Shown here piece after piece: positions 17,044 to 27,531 of a stretch of 64,000 nucleotides of DNA (its first letter is position 1; each line of letters opens with the position of its first letter). The notes under the pieces are model-generated. The model saw only the letters and a list, made by a program, of their open reading frames with translations, was not told the DNA's origin and did not search any database. Made by a program: the position numbers and the translations under genes. The stretch is from Streptomyces flavidovirens DSM 40150 (GTDB lineage Bacteria; Actinomycetota; Actinomycetes; Streptomycetales; Streptomycetaceae), in contig NZ_AUBE01000003.1 in assembly GCF_000429085.1 (NCBI RefSeq), forward strand, positions 372,001 through 436,000, read 5' to 3'.

Positions 17044-18744
17044 GTGACAACCATCACCCGGAACCACGGGAACCAAGAAGACCCCTCCCCGCACAAAGCC
17101 CCCTCGTTTCGCGAGGGGCCGGGTACGCCCGGTACGCTCACCGCCGTGCCACACGCTGATCAGTCCCAAACCACCCAGAAGGACGCCCCGGTGACGTACC
17201 CCGGAGCGCCCCGGCCGGTCCAGGTCCGCCCGACACCCCTCGGGGAGCTGGCCGAACGGCTGGGTATCGAGGCCCGAGCCGTCGAGAGCGCAGCCGAGGT
17301 CACCGGAATCACGCACGACTCCCGCGCGGTCAGGCCAGGCGATCTGTACGCCGCCCTGCCCGGCGCGCGCCTGCACGGCGCGGACTTCGCCACGCAGGCG
17401 GCGGGACTCGGCGCGGCCGCGATCCTCACCGACCCCACCGGCGCCGAGCGGGCCGCGGCCACGGGCCTGCCGGCCCTGGTCGTCGAGGACCCGCGCGGCC
17501 GGATGGGTGAGCTCGCCACCGAGATCTACGGCCACCCCGGCGACGCCCTGCTCCAGCTCGGCATCACCGGCACGTCCGGCAAGACCACCACGGCGTACCT
17601 CGTCGAGGGCGGTCTGCGGGCGGCCGGCCGGAAGACCGGTCTCATCGGTACGGTCGAGATGCGCATCGGCGACGAGCGCATCAAGTCCGAGCGCACCACC
17701 CCCGAGGCCACCGACCTCCAGGCCCTCTTCGCCGTCATGCGCGAACGCGGCGTCGAGGCGGTCGCCATGGAGGTCTCCAGCCACGCGCTGGTGCTCGGCC
17801 GGGTCGACGGCTGCGTCTTCGACGTCGCGGTCTTCAACAACCTGAGCCCCGAGCACATGGAATTCCACTCCGACATGGAGGACTACTTCCAGGCGAAGGC
17901 ACGTCTCTTCAGCCCGGAGCGCAGCAAGGTCGGCGTCGTCAACTTCGACGACGACTACGGCCGCAGGCTCATCACCGAGTCGGGCGTCCCGGTCACCTCC
18001 TTCTCCGCCGAGGGCCACCCGGACGCCGACTGGCGCGCCGAGGGCGTCGAAGTCGGCCCGTTCAGCAGTACGTTCACGGTTGCCGGCCCCAGGGGCGAGC
18101 GCGTCGCCGCGACCGCCCCGCTGGCAGGGCCCTTCAACGTCGCCAACACGCTCGCCGCGATCGTCACCCTCGCCGTCGCGGGCGTCGACCCGCAGACCGC
18201 CGCCGACGGCATCGCCGCAGTCCCCGGCGTACCGGGCCGCCTGGAGCGCGTGGACGAGGGCCAGCCGTACCTCGCCGTCGTCGACTACGCCCACAAGACG
18301 GACGCTGTCGAATCGGTCCTGCGCGCCCTGCGCAAGGTCACCGAGGGCGAGCTGCACATCGTGCTCGGCTGCGGCGGCGACCGCGACAAGCAGAAGCGGC
18401 CCTCGATGGGCGCCGCGGCCGCCCGCCTCGCCGACACCGCCGTACTGACCTCCGACAACCCGCGCTCCGAGGACCCCCTCGCGATCCTCGCCGCGATGCT
18501 CGCGGGCGCCGCCGAGGTGCCCGCGCACGAGCGCGGCGACGTCCTGGTCGACGCCGACCGCGCCTCGGCCATCGCGGCGGCGGTCGCCCGCGCCAAGCCC
18601 GGTGACACCGTGCTCGTCGCGGGCAAGGGGCACGAGCAGGGACAGGACCTCGCCGGAGTGGTACGCCCCTTCGACGACCGCCAGGTCCTCCGGGCCGCCA
18701 TCCGCAGCGCCGGACCGTTCCACGAGGGCGGGGTGACCCGGTGA
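17044..18744 (+). CDS. murE: UDP-MurNAc-L-Ala-D-Glu:diaminopimelate ligase MurE
   Basis: Adds diaminopimelate (LL-DAP is expected in Streptomyces) to UDP-MurNAc-L-Ala-D-Glu in the cytoplasm. It has the ATP loop GITGTSGKTTTAYL and the DAP-selecting motif DNPRSEDP, and AMEVSSHAL is present. The start is uncertain. GTG 17044 (566 aa) lies 13 nt after ftsI with a weak AGGA site, but the first 49 residues look non-domain. GTG 17146 follows a -10-like TACGCT (17133-17138) by 7 nt, and GTG 17191 (VTYPGAPRP) gives the usual family length of about 517 aa. The 3' end overlaps murF (GTGA). Confidence 0.95.
   Translation: MTTITRNHGNQEDPSPHKAPSFREGPGTPGTLTAVPHADQSQTTQKDAPVTYPGAPRPVQVRPTPLGELAERLGIEARAVESAAEVTGITHDSRAVRPGDLYAALPGARLHGADFATQAAGLGAAAILTDPTGAERAAATGLPALVVEDPRGRMGELATEIYGHPGDALLQLGITGTSGKTTTAYLVEGGLRAAGRKTGLIGTVEMRIGDERIKSERTTPEATDLQALFAVMRERGVEAVAMEVSSHALVLGRVDGCVFDVAVFNNLSPEHMEFHSDMEDYFQAKARLFSPERSKVGVVNFDDDYGRRLITESGVPVTSFSAEGHPDADWRAEGVEVGPFSSTFTVAGPRGERVAATAPLAGPFNVANTLAAIVTLAVAGVDPQTAADGIAAVPGVPGRLERVDEGQPYLAVVDYAHKTDAVESVLRALRKVTEGELHIVLGCGGDRDKQKRPSMGAAAARLADTAVLTSDNPRSEDPLAILAAMLAGAAEVPAHERGDVLVDADRASAIAAAVARAKPGDTVLVAGKGHEQGQDLAGVVRPFDDRQVLRAAIRSAGPFHEGGVTR
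17100..17138 (+). promoter_or_regulatory. Hairpin plus -10-like element near the murE start
   Basis: CCCCTCG/CGAGGGG (17100-17106/17112-17118) forms a 7-bp hairpin. It is followed by TACGCT at 17133-17138, 7 nt before GTG 17146. This could be a weak terminator followed by an internal, leaderless murE promoter. Confidence 0.35.
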
Positions 18745-20156
18745 TCGCACTCTCCCTCGCCGAGATCGCCGGAATCACCGGCGGGCAGTCGCACGACATA
18801 CCGGACAGCGGCCTGAAGGTCACCGGTCCCGTCGTCATCGACTCCCGCGAGGTGCGGCCCGGCAGCCTCTTCGCCGCCTTCGCGGGCGAGCGCGTCGACG
18901 GCCACGACTACGCCGAGCAGGCCGTCGCCTCGGGCGCGGCAGCCGTGCTGGCCACCCGGCCCGTCGGCGTACCCGCCATCGTCGTGGACAACGTCACCGA
19001 GGCGCTGGGCGCCCTGGCCCGCGCCGTCGTCGAACGGCTCGGCACGAAGGTCGTCGCCCTGACCGGCTCGGCCGGCAAGACGTCCACCAAGGACCTGATC
19101 GCCCAGCTCCTGGAGCGCAAGGCCCCCACGGTCTGGACGCCCGGCTCCCTCAACAACGAGATCGGCCTGCCCCTCACCGCCCTGCGCGCCACCGAGGAGA
19201 CCGAGCACCTGGTCCTCGAAATGGGTGCGCGCGGCATCGGCCACATCCGGTACCTCACCGAGCTGACCCCGCCGCACATCGGCCTCGTACTGAACGTCGG
19301 CACCGCCCACATCGGCGAGTTCGGCGGCCGCGAGCAGATCGCCGAGGCCAAGGGCGAGATGGTCGAGGCGCTGCCGGCGGCGGACGCGGGCGGTGTGGCC
19401 GTGCTCAACGCCGACGACCAGCTCGTACGGGCCATGGCGTCCCGTACCAAGGCCCGCGTGCTGCTCTTCGGCGAGGCCGCGGATGCTGACGTACGGGCCG
19501 AAAATGTCCGGCTCACCGGGAACGGACAGCCGGCCTTCAGCCTTCACACACCCACCGGGTGCAGTGACGTGACCATGCGGCTGTACGGTGAGCACCACGT
19601 GTCGAACGCGCTCGCCGCGGCCGCCGTCGCCCATGAGCTGGGCATGTCCGTGGACGAGATCGCCACCGCGCTCTCCGAGGCGGGCACGCTGTCCCGCTGG
19701 CGCATGGAGGTCACCGAGCGTCCTGACGGCGTGACGGTCGTCAACGACGCCTACAACGCGAACCCCGAATCCATGCGAGCCGCCCTGCGTGCGCTCGCGG
19801 CCATGGGCACGGGGCGTCGTACGTGGGCGGTGCTCGGCCAGATGGCCGAGCTGGGTGACGATTCGCTCGCCGAGCACGACGCGGTCGGACGGCTCGCCGT
19901 CCGGCTCAACGTCAGCAAGCTCGTGGCAGTCGGGGGCAGAGAAGCGGCCTGGCTGCAGCTGGGCGCTTACAACGAGGGTTCGTGGGGTGAGGAGTCGGTG
20001 CACGTGTCCGACGCGCAAGCGGCGGTCGACCTGTTGCGCAGTGAACTGCGTCCGGGAGACGTCGTGCTGGTGAAGGCTTCCAGGTCGGTCGGTCTCGAGC
20101 GGGTCGCCCAGGCGCTCCTCGACCACCGCGCCGAGGGCGAGGTCACCGGCCGATGA
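18741..20156 (+). CDS. murF: UDP-MurNAc-tripeptide:D-Ala-D-Ala ligase MurF
   Basis: A 471-aa Mur ligase that completes the pentapeptide precursor. It has the N-terminal substrate domain with [15 protein letters not shown], the P-loop [13 protein letters not shown] (about residues 107-119), the central block [13 protein letters not shown], and the C-terminal [15 protein letters not shown]. The GTG start overlaps murE and the stop overlaps mraY (ATGA), so translation is probably coupled through the three genes. Confidence 0.97.
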   Translation: MIALSLAEIAGITGGQSHDIPDSGLKVTGPVVIDSREVRPGSLFAAFAGERVDGHDYAEQAVASGAAAVLATRPVGVPAIVVDNVTEALGALARAVVERLGTKVVALTGSAGKTSTKDLIAQLLERKAPTVWTPGSLNNEIGLPLTALRATEETEHLVLEMGARGIGHIRYLTELTPPHIGLVLNVGTAHIGEFGGREQIAEAKGEMVEALPAADAGGVAVLNADDQLVRAMASRTKARVLLFGEAADADVRAENVRLTGNGQPAFSLHTPTGCSDVTMRLYGEHHVSNALAAAAVAHELGMSVDEIATALSEAGTLSRWRMEVTERPDGVTVVNDAYNANPESMRAALRALAAMGTGRRTWAVLGQMAELGDDSLAEHDAVGRLAVRLNVSKLVAVGGREAAWLQLGAYNEGSWGEESVHVSDAQAAVDLLRSELRPGDVVLVKASRSVGLERVAQALLDHRAEGEVTGR

Positions 20157-21223
20157 GGCAGATCCTCTTCGCGGGAGTGATCGGGCTCTTTCTGACCCTG
20201 ATCGGTACCCCGCTGCTCATCAAACTGCTGGCCCGCAAGGGGTACGGGCAGTTCATCCGGGACGACGGTCCGCGCGGCCACCACGGCAAGCGCGGCACCC
20301 CCACCATGGGCGGCATCGCCTTCATCCTGGCCACGCTCATCGCGTACGCCCTGGCGAAGGTGATCACCGGCGAGAAGCCGAGCGCCTCCGGTCTGCTGGT
20401 GCTGTTCCTCATGGCGGGCATGGGCCTGGTCGGCTTCCTCGACGACTACATCAAGATCGTCAAGCAGCGTTCGCTGGGCCTGCGGGCCAAGGCGAAGATG
20501 GCCGGACAGCTGATCGTCGGCATCGCTTTCGCCGTCCTGGCCCTGCAGTTCAAGGACGTACGCGGCAACGCCCCGGCGTCCACCAGGCTCTCCTTCGTCC
20601 AGGACTTCGGCTGGTCGATCGGGCCGGTGCTGTTCGTGGTCTGGGCGCTGTTCATGATCCTGGCGATGTCGAACGGTGTGAACCTCACCGACGGCCTCGA
20701 CGGTCTCGCCACCGGCGCCTCCGTGATGGTCTTCGGCGCGTACACCTTCATCGGCCTGTGGCAGTTCCAGGAGTCCTGCGCCGACGCGCCGAGCCTGACC
20801 AACCCGGAAGCCTGTTTCGACGTACGAGATCCACTCGACCTGGCGGTCGTCGCCGCCGCCCTCATGGGCGCCTGCTTCGGCTTCCTGTGGTGGAACACCT
20901 CGCCCGCCAAGATCTTCATGGGTGACACCGGTTCGCTCGCCCTCGGCGGCGCGCTCGCGGGTCTGGCGATCTGCTCCCGCACCGAGTTCCTGATGGCGCT
21001 CCTCGGCGGCCTGTTCGTCCTCATCACGATGTCCGTCGTGATCCAGGTCGGCTCGTTCAAGATGACCGGCAAGCGCGTTTTCAAGATGGCGCCACTCCAG
21101 CATCACTTCGAACTCAAGGGCTGGTCCGAAGTCCTTGTGGTGGTCCGCTTCTGGATCATCCAGGGCATGTGCGTGATCATCGGCCTCGGGCTCTTCTACG
21201 CGGGCTGGGCGGCCGACAAGTGA
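20153..21223 (+). CDS. mraY: Phospho-N-acetylmuramoyl-pentapeptide-transferase MraY
   Basis: A 356-aa polytopic enzyme (about ten transmembrane helices) that transfers phospho-MurNAc-pentapeptide to undecaprenyl phosphate to make lipid I. Family signatures are TPTMGG (49-54), FLDDYIK with the metal-binding Asp97-Asp98, [10 protein letters not shown], and [10 protein letters not shown] with APLQHHFEL near the C-terminus. It starts at ATG 20153 overlapping murF, and its stop overlaps murD (GTGA). Confidence 0.97.
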   Translation: MRQILFAGVIGLFLTLIGTPLLIKLLARKGYGQFIRDDGPRGHHGKRGTPTMGGIAFILATLIAYALAKVITGEKPSASGLLVLFLMAGMGLVGFLDDYIKIVKQRSLGLRAKAKMAGQLIVGIAFAVLALQFKDVRGNAPASTRLSFVQDFGWSIGPVLFVVWALFMILAMSNGVNLTDGLDGLATGASVMVFGAYTFIGLWQFQESCADAPSLTNPEACFDVRDPLDLAVVAAALMGACFGFLWWNTSPAKIFMGDTGSLALGGALAGLAICSRTEFLMALLGGLFVLITMSVVIQVGSFKMTGKRVFKMAPLQHHFELKGWSEVLVVVRFWIIQGMCVIIGLGLFYAGWAADK

Positions 21224-22638
21224 CAGCAGTGACCTGGACCGGCAAGCGGGTGACCGTCGCGGGTCTTGGCGTCTCCGGGATCCCCGCGGCACGTGTGCTG
21301 CGGGGGCTCGGGGCCCACGTCACCGTCGTCAACGACGGCGACGACGAGCGCTCGCGCGCCCAGGCCGCCGAACTCGAAGCCCTGGGCGTCACCGTCCGCC
21401 TGGGCGACGGCGCGTCCCTCCCCGAGGGCACCGAGCTGATCGTCACCGCGCCCGGCTGGAAGCCTGACAAGCCGCTCTTCCTGGCCGCCGCGAAGGCGGG
21501 CGTGGAGATCTGGGGCGACGTGGAGCTGGCCTGGCGCCTGCGGGGCCCCGACGCGGCTCCCTGGCTCGCGGTCACCGGCACCAACGGCAAGACCACGACC
21601 GTACGCATGCTGGCCTCCATCCTGGAGGCCGCCGGGCTGCGTACCGCCGCCGTGGGCAACATCGGCGTATCCCTGCTGGACGCCGTCCTCGGCGACGAGA
21701 AGTACGACGTACTGGCCGTCGAGCTCTCCAGCTACCAGCTGCACTGGGCGCCGTCGCTGCGCGCCCACTCCGCGGCCGTGCTGAACCTCGCCCCCGACCA
21801 CCTCGACTGGCACGGCTCCATGCAGGCGTACGCCGCCGACAAGGGCCGGATCTACGAGGGCAACCAGGTCGCCTGCGTCTACAACGTCCAGGACCCCGCG
21901 ACCGAGGCCCTGGTCCGCGAGGCCGACGTCCAGGAGGGCTGCCGCGCGATCGGCTTCACCCTCGGCCCGCCCGCGCCCTCCCAACTCGGTGTCGTGGACG
22001 GCATCCTGGTCGACCGGGCCTTCGTCGAGAACCGCCAGAAGAACGCCCAGGAGCTCGCGGACGTCTCCGACGTCAACCCGCCCGCCCCGCACAACATCGC
22101 CAACGCCCTCGCGGCAGCGGCCCTCGCCCGCGCGTACGGCGTCGAGCCGGCCGCTGTGTGCGACGGCCTGCGGGCCTTTCGCCCCGACGCCCACCGCATC
22201 GAGCACGTGGCGGACGTCGGGGGAGTGGATTACGTCGACGACTCCAAGGCGACCAACACCCACGCCGCCGAGGCCTCCCTGGCGGCGTACGACCCCATCG
22301 TGTGGGTCGCGGGCGGCCTCGCCAAGGGCGCCACCTTCGACGAGCTCGTCGAGAAGTCGGCAAAGCGACTGCGCGGCGCCGTCCTCATCGGCGCCGACCG
22401 CGCCCTGATCCGCGAAGCCCTCGCGCGACACGCGCCCGAAGTACCGGTGGTCGACCTCGACCGGACCGACACTGGGGCGATGTCGGCGGCGGTCCGGGAA
22501 GCGGCGCGGCTCGCGCGGCCCGGGGACACGGTCCTGCTGGCCCCGGCCTGCGCCTCCATGGACATGTTCACCAACTACAACAAGCGTGGCGAGGCATTCG
22601 CCGACGCCGTACGGGAGTTGGCTCCGGAGCGCGATTAG
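21220..22638 (+). CDS. murD: UDP-MurNAc-L-alanine:D-glutamate ligase MurD
   Basis: A 472-aa cytoplasmic Mur ligase. An N-terminal Rossmann-like domain ([17 protein letters not shown]) binds the UDP substrate. The ATP loop is [15 protein letters not shown] (about 119-133), and [12 protein letters not shown] and [11 protein letters not shown] lie near the C-terminus. GTG 21220 is chosen because it overlaps the mraY stop (GTGA); GTG 21229 is a close alternative. It acts before MurE although its gene lies after murF, which is normal for dcw clusters. Confidence 0.96.
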   Translation: MTAVTWTGKRVTVAGLGVSGIPAARVLRGLGAHVTVVNDGDDERSRAQAAELEALGVTVRLGDGASLPEGTELIVTAPGWKPDKPLFLAAAKAGVEIWGDVELAWRLRGPDAAPWLAVTGTNGKTTTVRMLASILEAAGLRTAAVGNIGVSLLDAVLGDEKYDVLAVELSSYQLHWAPSLRAHSAAVLNLAPDHLDWHGSMQAYAADKGRIYEGNQVACVYNVQDPATEALVREADVQEGCRAIGFTLGPPAPSQLGVVDGILVDRAFVENRQKNAQELADVSDVNPPAPHNIANALAAAALARAYGVEPAAVCDGLRAFRPDAHRIEHVADVGGVDYVDDSKATNTHAAEASLAAYDPIVWVAGGLAKGATFDELVEKSAKRLRGAVLIGADRALIREALARHAPEVPVVDLDRTDTGAMSAAVREAARLARPGDTVLLAPACASMDMFTNYNKRGEAFADAVRELAPERD

Positions 22639-22665
22639 CGACCGGTCCCCGCGCCGGACCGGTCG
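22639..22665 (+). terminator. Hairpin between murD and ftsW
   Basis: Perfect 10-bp stem CGACCGGTCC/GGACCGGTCG with a 7-nt loop begins right after the murD stop. No T-run follows, so it may be a weak terminator, an RNA-processing site or a stabiliser inside the operon. Confidence 0.5.
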
Positions 22666-22695
22666 GCGCAGCTCAGGAGTGGAGGGGACACCGAG

Positions 22696-24081
22696 ATGTT
22701 GGCCGACGACATCGCCCCGCGCGGTCGCACCGTGCTGCGCGGGCGCACAGGGACGGCCGGGACGCGGACCGCCCGCCGTCCCGCCCCCGTGGTACGCCGC
22801 CGCGGCACGCTCCTGCCGAGACCGCCCGGCGACGGTCCGCGCCGCCTGTACGAGCGGGCGCGCCGCACCTGGGACCGGCCTCTCACGGCGTACTACCTCA
22901 TCCTGGGCAGCGCCCTGCTGATCACCGTGCTCGGCCTGGTGATGGTCTACTCCGCCTCGATGATCAAGGCGCTGGAGCTGTCGCTGCCCGCCTCGTACTT
23001 CTTCCGCAAGCAGTTCGTCGCGGCGGTCATCGGAACGGCCCTGCTGTTCGCCGCCTCCCGGATGCCCGCCAAGCTGCACCGCGCGCTGTCCTACCCGCTG
23101 CTGGCCGTGACCGTCTTCCTGATGGTGCTCGTCCAGATCCCCGGAATAGGGGTGGCCATCGGCGGCAACCAGAACTGGATCTCGCTCGGCGGCCCCTTCA
23201 TGCTCCAGCCCAGCGAGTTCGGCAAGCTGGCCCTCGTGCTGTGGGGGGCCGACCTGCTCGCCCGCAAGCAGGAGAGGCGACTGCTGACCCAGTGGAAGCA
23301 CATGCTGGTGCCGCTCGTGCCCGTCGCCTTCCTGCTCCTCGGCCTGATCATGCTCGGCGGCGACATGGGTACGGCGATCCTCCTCACCGCGATCCTCTTC
23401 GGTCTGCTGTGGCTCGCGGGGGCGCCCACCCGGCTCTTCGCCGGTGTCCTCGGCTTCGCCGCGCTGGTCGGGTTCGTACTGATCAGCAACAACGCCAACC
23501 GGATGTCACGGCTGGCCTGCACCGGCGCGACCGATCTCGGCCCCAAGGGTGAATGCTGGCAGGCGGTGCACGGAATCTATGCTCTCGCCTCAGGCGGATG
23601 GTTCGGTTCCGGACTGGGGGCAAGTGTGGAGAAATGGGGGCAACTCCCCGAGCCTCACACGGACTTCATCTTCGCCATCACCGGTGAGGAACTGGGTCTG
23701 GCGGGGACGCTGTCCGTACTCGCCCTCTTCGCGGCTCTAGGCTATGCGGGTATCCGCGTGGCCGGACGCACGGAGGACCCCTTCGTGAGGTATGCCGCGG
23801 GAGGTGTGACCACCTGGATCACGGCCCAGGCCGTGGTCAACATCGGTGCGGTGCTCGGCCTGCTGCCGATCGCCGGTGTCCCGCTCCCGCTGTTCTCGTA
23901 CGGGGGCTCCTCATTGCTGCCGACCATGTTCGCCGTAGGGTTGCTGATCGCCTTCGCGCGAGAGGATCCCGCTGCGAAGGCCGCCCTCGCCATGCGAAGG
24001 ACCGTCCTGAGCAAAGGGGCCGGGGTGAGATGGAAGACAATGAGACGGCGCGTCAAGAAGCGTCCGTCCGGAGAGCGGTGA
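22696..24081 (+). CDS. ftsW: Septal peptidoglycan polymerase FtsW (SEDS family)
   Basis: A 461-aa SEDS-family glycosyltransferase with about ten transmembrane helices. A charged N-terminal tail of 75 residues precedes the first helix. Conserved SEDS blocks are visible: LQPSEFGKLALVLW, GGDMGTAILL, HTDFIFAITGEELG and YGGSSLLPTMFAVGLL. It partners the transpeptidase FtsI. ATG 22696 has GGAGGGG about 8 nt upstream. It ends 6 nt before murG. Confidence 0.95.
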   Translation: MLADDIAPRGRTVLRGRTGTAGTRTARRPAPVVRRRGTLLPRPPGDGPRRLYERARRTWDRPLTAYYLILGSALLITVLGLVMVYSASMIKALELSLPASYFFRKQFVAAVIGTALLFAASRMPAKLHRALSYPLLAVTVFLMVLVQIPGIGVAIGGNQNWISLGGPFMLQPSEFGKLALVLWGADLLARKQERRLLTQWKHMLVPLVPVAFLLLGLIMLGGDMGTAILLTAILFGLLWLAGAPTRLFAGVLGFAALVGFVLISNNANRMSRLACTGATDLGPKGECWQAVHGIYALASGGWFGSGLGASVEKWGQLPEPHTDFIFAITGEELGLAGTLSVLALFAALGYAGIRVAGRTEDPFVRYAAGGVTTWITAQAVVNIGAVLGLLPIAGVPLPLFSYGGSSLLPTMFAVGLLIAFAREDPAAKAALAMRRTVLSKGAGVRWKTMRRRVKKRPSGER

Positions 24082-24087
24082 ATTTCG

Positions 24088-25182
24088 GTGCATGTCGTAC
24101 TCGCCGGTGGGGGGACCGCCGGCCACATCGAGCCCGCGCTTGCCCTCGCGGACGCACTGCGGAGGCAGGACCCTTCCGTGGGCATCACAGCCCTCGGCAC
24201 GGAGCGCGGACTTGAGACCAGGCTCGTACCCGAGCGCGGCTACGAACTCGGGCTCATCCCCGCGGTCCCGCTGCCCCGTAAACCCACCCCGGAGCTGATC
24301 ACCGTCCCCGGGCGGCTGCGCGGCACCATCAAGGCCGCCGAGCAGATCCTGGAGCGTACGAAGGCGGACTGCGTCGTCGGCTTCGGCGGCTACGTCGCCC
24401 TGCCCGGCTACCTCGCGGCCAAGCGCCTCGGCGTACCGATCATCGTCCACGAGGCCAACGCCAGGCCGGGCCTGGCCAACAAGATCGGCTCGCGCTACGC
24501 GCACGCCGTGGCGGTCTCCACCCCCGACAGCAAGCTGCGCGGCGCCCGCTACATCGGCATCCCGCTGCGCCGCACCATCGCCACCCTCGACCGGGCCCGG
24601 GTCCGCCCCGAGGCGCGTGCCGCCTTCGGCCTCGACCCGAACCTGCCGACGCTGCTGGTGTCCGGCGGCTCGCAGGGCGCGCGGCGCCTCAACGAGGTGA
24701 TCCAGCAGGTCGCGCCGGCGCTCCAGCGCGCCGGCATCCAGATCCTGCACGCGGTCGGCCCCAAGAACGAACTGCCGCGCGTGGACAACATGCCCGGTAT
24801 GCCGCCGTACATCCCGGTACCGTACGTGGACCGGATGGACCTCGCGTACGCCGCGGCCGACATGATGCTCTGCCGCGCGGGCGCGATGACCGTCGCCGAG
24901 CTCTCCGCCGTCGGGCTCCCCGCCGCCTACGTCCCGCTGCCCATCGGCAACGGCGAGCAGCGGCTCAACGCCCAGCCGGTGGTCAACGCCGGAGGCGGCC
25001 TGCTGGTCGACGACGCGCAGCTGACACCCGAGTGGGTGCAGAGCCAGGTGCTCCCGGTCCTCGCGGACCCGCACCGGCTGTTCGAGATGTCCCGCGCCGC
25101 CGCCGAGTTCGGCCGCCGGGACGCCGACGACCTGCTCGTCGGCATGGTGTACGAGGCGATCGCCGCACGCAGGGCCGGCTGA
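24088..25182 (+). CDS. murG: UDP-GlcNAc:lipid I N-acetylglucosaminyltransferase MurG
   Basis: A 364-aa GT-B enzyme that adds GlcNAc to lipid I to make lipid II at the inner face of the membrane. It starts with the G-loop [20 protein letters not shown] second glycine loop ([12 protein letters not shown]), the acceptor motif [13 protein letters not shown] and the C-terminal UDP-GlcNAc site ([26 protein letters not shown]) follow. The GTG start lies 6 nt after the ftsW stop. Confidence 0.97.
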   Translation: MHVVLAGGGTAGHIEPALALADALRRQDPSVGITALGTERGLETRLVPERGYELGLIPAVPLPRKPTPELITVPGRLRGTIKAAEQILERTKADCVVGFGGYVALPGYLAAKRLGVPIIVHEANARPGLANKIGSRYAHAVAVSTPDSKLRGARYIGIPLRRTIATLDRARVRPEARAAFGLDPNLPTLLVSGGSQGARRLNEVIQQVAPALQRAGIQILHAVGPKNELPRVDNMPGMPPYIPVPYVDRMDLAYAAADMMLCRAGAMTVAELSAVGLPAAYVPLPIGNGEQRLNAQPVVNAGGGLLVDDAQLTPEWVQSQVLPVLADPHRLFEMSRAAAEFGRRDADDLLVGMVYEAIAARRAG

Positions 25183-25219
25183 ACGGCCCACCGACGCAGG
25201 TGCCAGGAGGCGACAGTCA

Positions 25220-26035
25220 GTGGCCGGACCGACGACCGCCCAGCGCGGTGAACGACAGGCGCAGGGGTCGTCGGCGGCCCGCCCGCCGCACGGCCGTCCC
25301 GGCCGGGCCGGAGCCGGCCGCCGGCTGCGGCTGCCGGGGCGCGGCGCCATGATCCTGGCGCTCGTCCTGGCGGTGCTGCTCACGGCGGGCGCGATCTGGG
25401 TGCTCTACGGCTCTTCCTGGCTGCGCGTGGAGCGGGTGAAGACCTCCGGCACGCGGGTTCTGACGTCCGATGAGGTACTGAACGCCGCGGCCGTCCCGGT
25501 CGGGGCGCCACTGATTTCAGTCGACACGGATGCCATTGAGGACCGGCTGCGCCGGAAATTGCCCCGAATTGACGCGGTGGAAGTTGTTCGCTCATGGCCG
25601 CACGACATCGGTCTGAACGTGACCGAGCGAAAGCCGGTACTGCTGATGAAAAAGGGCGCAAACTTCATCGAAGTGGACGACGAGAGTGTGCGGTTCGCCA
25701 CGGTCGCCGAGGTGCCCGAGGGCGTGCCGCTGCTGGAACTGGCGTCCGGCGACTCACCGAGCCTGCGCCGCTTCGGCGCGGACCGGCTGCTGCGTGAGGC
25801 GGTACGGGTCACGGGCGACCTGCCCGAGTCCGTCGCCCCGCACGTGCGGACCGTCCAGGTCGGCTCGTACGACTCCATCACCCTGGGGCTCGAAGGGGAC
25901 CGTACTGTCACCTGGGGGAGCGCGGAGCAGGGCGAGGCCAAGGCGCGTGCGCTCGAGGCGCTCATGAAAGCAGCTCCGGCGGCCGGACACTTCAATGTGA
26001 GTGCGCCCACCGCCCCCGCCGCGTCAGGGAGTTGA
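25220..26035 (+). CDS. ftsQ: Cell division protein FtsQ (POTRA domain)
   Basis: A 271-aa bitopic divisome protein with an Arg/Gly-rich cytoplasmic tail, a transmembrane helix (about 44-64), a POTRA domain (WLRVERVKTSGTRVLTSDEVL onwards) and the FtsQ beta-domain. GTG 25220 has AGGAGG 10 nt upstream. FtsQ forms a complex with FtsL and DivIC. It is the last gene before the ftsZ regulatory region. Confidence 0.95.
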   Translation: MAGPTTAQRGERQAQGSSAARPPHGRPGRAGAGRRLRLPGRGAMILALVLAVLLTAGAIWVLYGSSWLRVERVKTSGTRVLTSDEVLNAAAVPVGAPLISVDTDAIEDRLRRKLPRIDAVEVVRSWPHDIGLNVTERKPVLLMKKGANFIEVDDESVRFATVAEVPEGVPLLELASGDSPSLRRFGADRLLREAVRVTGDLPESVAPHVRTVQVGSYDSITLGLEGDRTVTWGSAEQGEAKARALEALMKAAPAAGHFNVSAPTAPAASGS

Positions 26036-26307
26036 CGGTCATACGTGCTGGCCAGCACCCTGGTTGGCCAGCGATATGGGTGATCACATAGGGTGAAAAG
26101 AAAAACGGGAGGTTCGGCGTGTTCGTTGAACGTGCGCCACTTGTCGACTTAGTGTCCTGTTCGGAGAGTCCAAAGAACAGACACACTGGTAACCCTAAAC
26201 TTCACCGTTAGGGTTCGGGTCGGCGTTCGGACCGTCCCAATCGGCATCAGTCGTCGCGGCGCTGCAACCCCGCGGCGGCACGTAACTCGAGGCGAGAGGC
26301 CTTCGAC
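26036..26307 (+). promoter_or_regulatory. ftsZ upstream control region
   Basis: This 272-nt, relatively AT-rich gap is large for the cluster. Candidate promoters are TTGAAC (26126-26131)-18 bp-TAGTGT (26150-26155) and TTGGCC (26064-26069)-19 bp-TAGGGT (26089-26094). Palindromes are GCTGGCCAGC (26047-26056) and AACCCTAA/TTAGGGTT (26191-26198/26208-26215). An imperfect repeat GTGTCCTGTTC/GAACAGACAC lies between. In S. coelicolor ftsZ is known to have several promoters, one of them developmental; mapping those onto these signals is inference. Confidence 0.65.
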
Positions 26308-27531
26308 GTGGCAGCACCGCAGAACTACCTCGCAGTCATCAAGGTCATCGGTGTCGGCGGCGGTGGTGTCAATGCCATCAACCGAATGATCGAGGTCGGT
26401 CTCAAGGGCGTCGAGTTCATCGCGATCAACACCGACGCGCAAGCCCTGTTGATGAGCGACGCCGACGTCAAGCTCGACGTCGGACGTGAACTGACCCGCG
26501 GCCTCGGCGCCGGGGCCAACCCGGCAGTCGGCCGCAAGGCGGCAGAGGACCACCGTGAGGAGATCGAGGAGGTCCTCAAGGGGGCCGACATGGTCTTCGT
26601 CACCGCCGGCGAAGGCGGTGGCACCGGAACCGGTGGCGCACCCGTCGTCGCCAACATCGCGCGCTCGCTCGGCGCCCTCACGATCGGCGTGGTCACCCGC
26701 CCGTTCACCTTCGAGGGCAGGCGCCGGGCGAACCAGGCGGAGGACGGCATCGCCGAACTCCGCGAAGAAGTCGACACGCTCATCGTCATCCCCAACGACC
26801 GGCTGCTGTCCATCTCGGACCGCCAGGTCAGCGTGCTGGACGCCTTCAAGTCGGCGGACCAGGTCCTGCTGAGCGGCGTCCAGGGCATCACCGACCTCAT
26901 CACCACCCCCGGCCTCATCAACCTCGACTTCGCCGACGTCAAGTCGGTCATGTCCGAGGCCGGTTCGGCGCTCATGGGCATCGGTTCGGCGCGCGGCGAC
27001 GACCGGGCGGTGGCGGCCGCCGAGATGGCGATCTCCTCGCCGCTCCTGGAGGCGTCCATCGACGGCGCCCGTGGCGTGCTGCTCTCCATCTCGGGTGGCT
27101 CGGACCTCGGTCTGTTCGAGATCAACGAAGCGGCGCAGCTCGTGAGCGAGGCCGCCCACCCCGAGGCCAACATCATCTTCGGTGCGGTCATCGACGACGC
27201 GCTGGGCGACGAGGTACGGGTCACCGTCATCGCCGCGGGCTTCGACGGCGGACAGCCGCCGGCCCGCCGCGAGAACGTGCTCGGCGCCAGCTCGGGTGCG
27301 GCCGCCAAGCGCGAGGAGCCCGCGCCGTCCCGGCCCGCGGAGACCTCGCGGCCCGTCGGCGGCATCGGTACGGTTCCGCCGCGCGAGCGCGAGGAGCCCG
27401 CCCCGGTCCAGGCCGAGCCCGCGCCGGTGGCCGAGCTGCCGAACACGCCGGTCTCGCCGCCGCACGTACCGCCGGCCCGTCCGTACGACAGCCAGGCCGA
27501 AGAGCTGGATGTCCCGGACTTCTTGAAGTGA
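26308..27531 (+). CDS. ftsZ: Cell division GTPase FtsZ
   Basis: A 407-aa tubulin-like GTPase that polymerises into Z-rings and, in sporulating hyphae, into Z-ladders. The tubulin signature GGGTGTGG is at 103-110, the synergy (T7) loop NLDFAD at 205-210, and the C-terminal partner-binding peptide is DVPDFLK after a disordered linker of about 75 residues. The GTG start is at 26308. Its stop overlaps pgeF (GTGA). Confidence 0.98.
   Translation: MAAPQNYLAVIKVIGVGGGGVNAINRMIEVGLKGVEFIAINTDAQALLMSDADVKLDVGRELTRGLGAGANPAVGRKAAEDHREEIEEVLKGADMVFVTAGEGGGTGTGGAPVVANIARSLGALTIGVVTRPFTFEGRRRANQAEDGIAELREEVDTLIVIPNDRLLSISDRQVSVLDAFKSADQVLLSGVQGITDLITTPGLINLDFADVKSVMSEAGSALMGIGSARGDDRAVAAAEMAISSPLLEASIDGARGVLLSISGGSDLGLFEINEAAQLVSEAAHPEANIIFGAVIDDALGDEVRVTVIAAGFDGGQPPARRENVLGASSGAAAKREEPAPSRPAETSRPVGGIGTVPPREREEPAPVQAEPAPVAELPNTPVSPPHVPPARPYDSQAEELDVPDFLK

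Noticed and set aside
14193..17141. Minus-strand frame of 982 codons across rsmH, ftsL, ftsI and murE
   Set aside because: Antisense shadow of four well-supported dcw genes, with no motif and no ribosome site.
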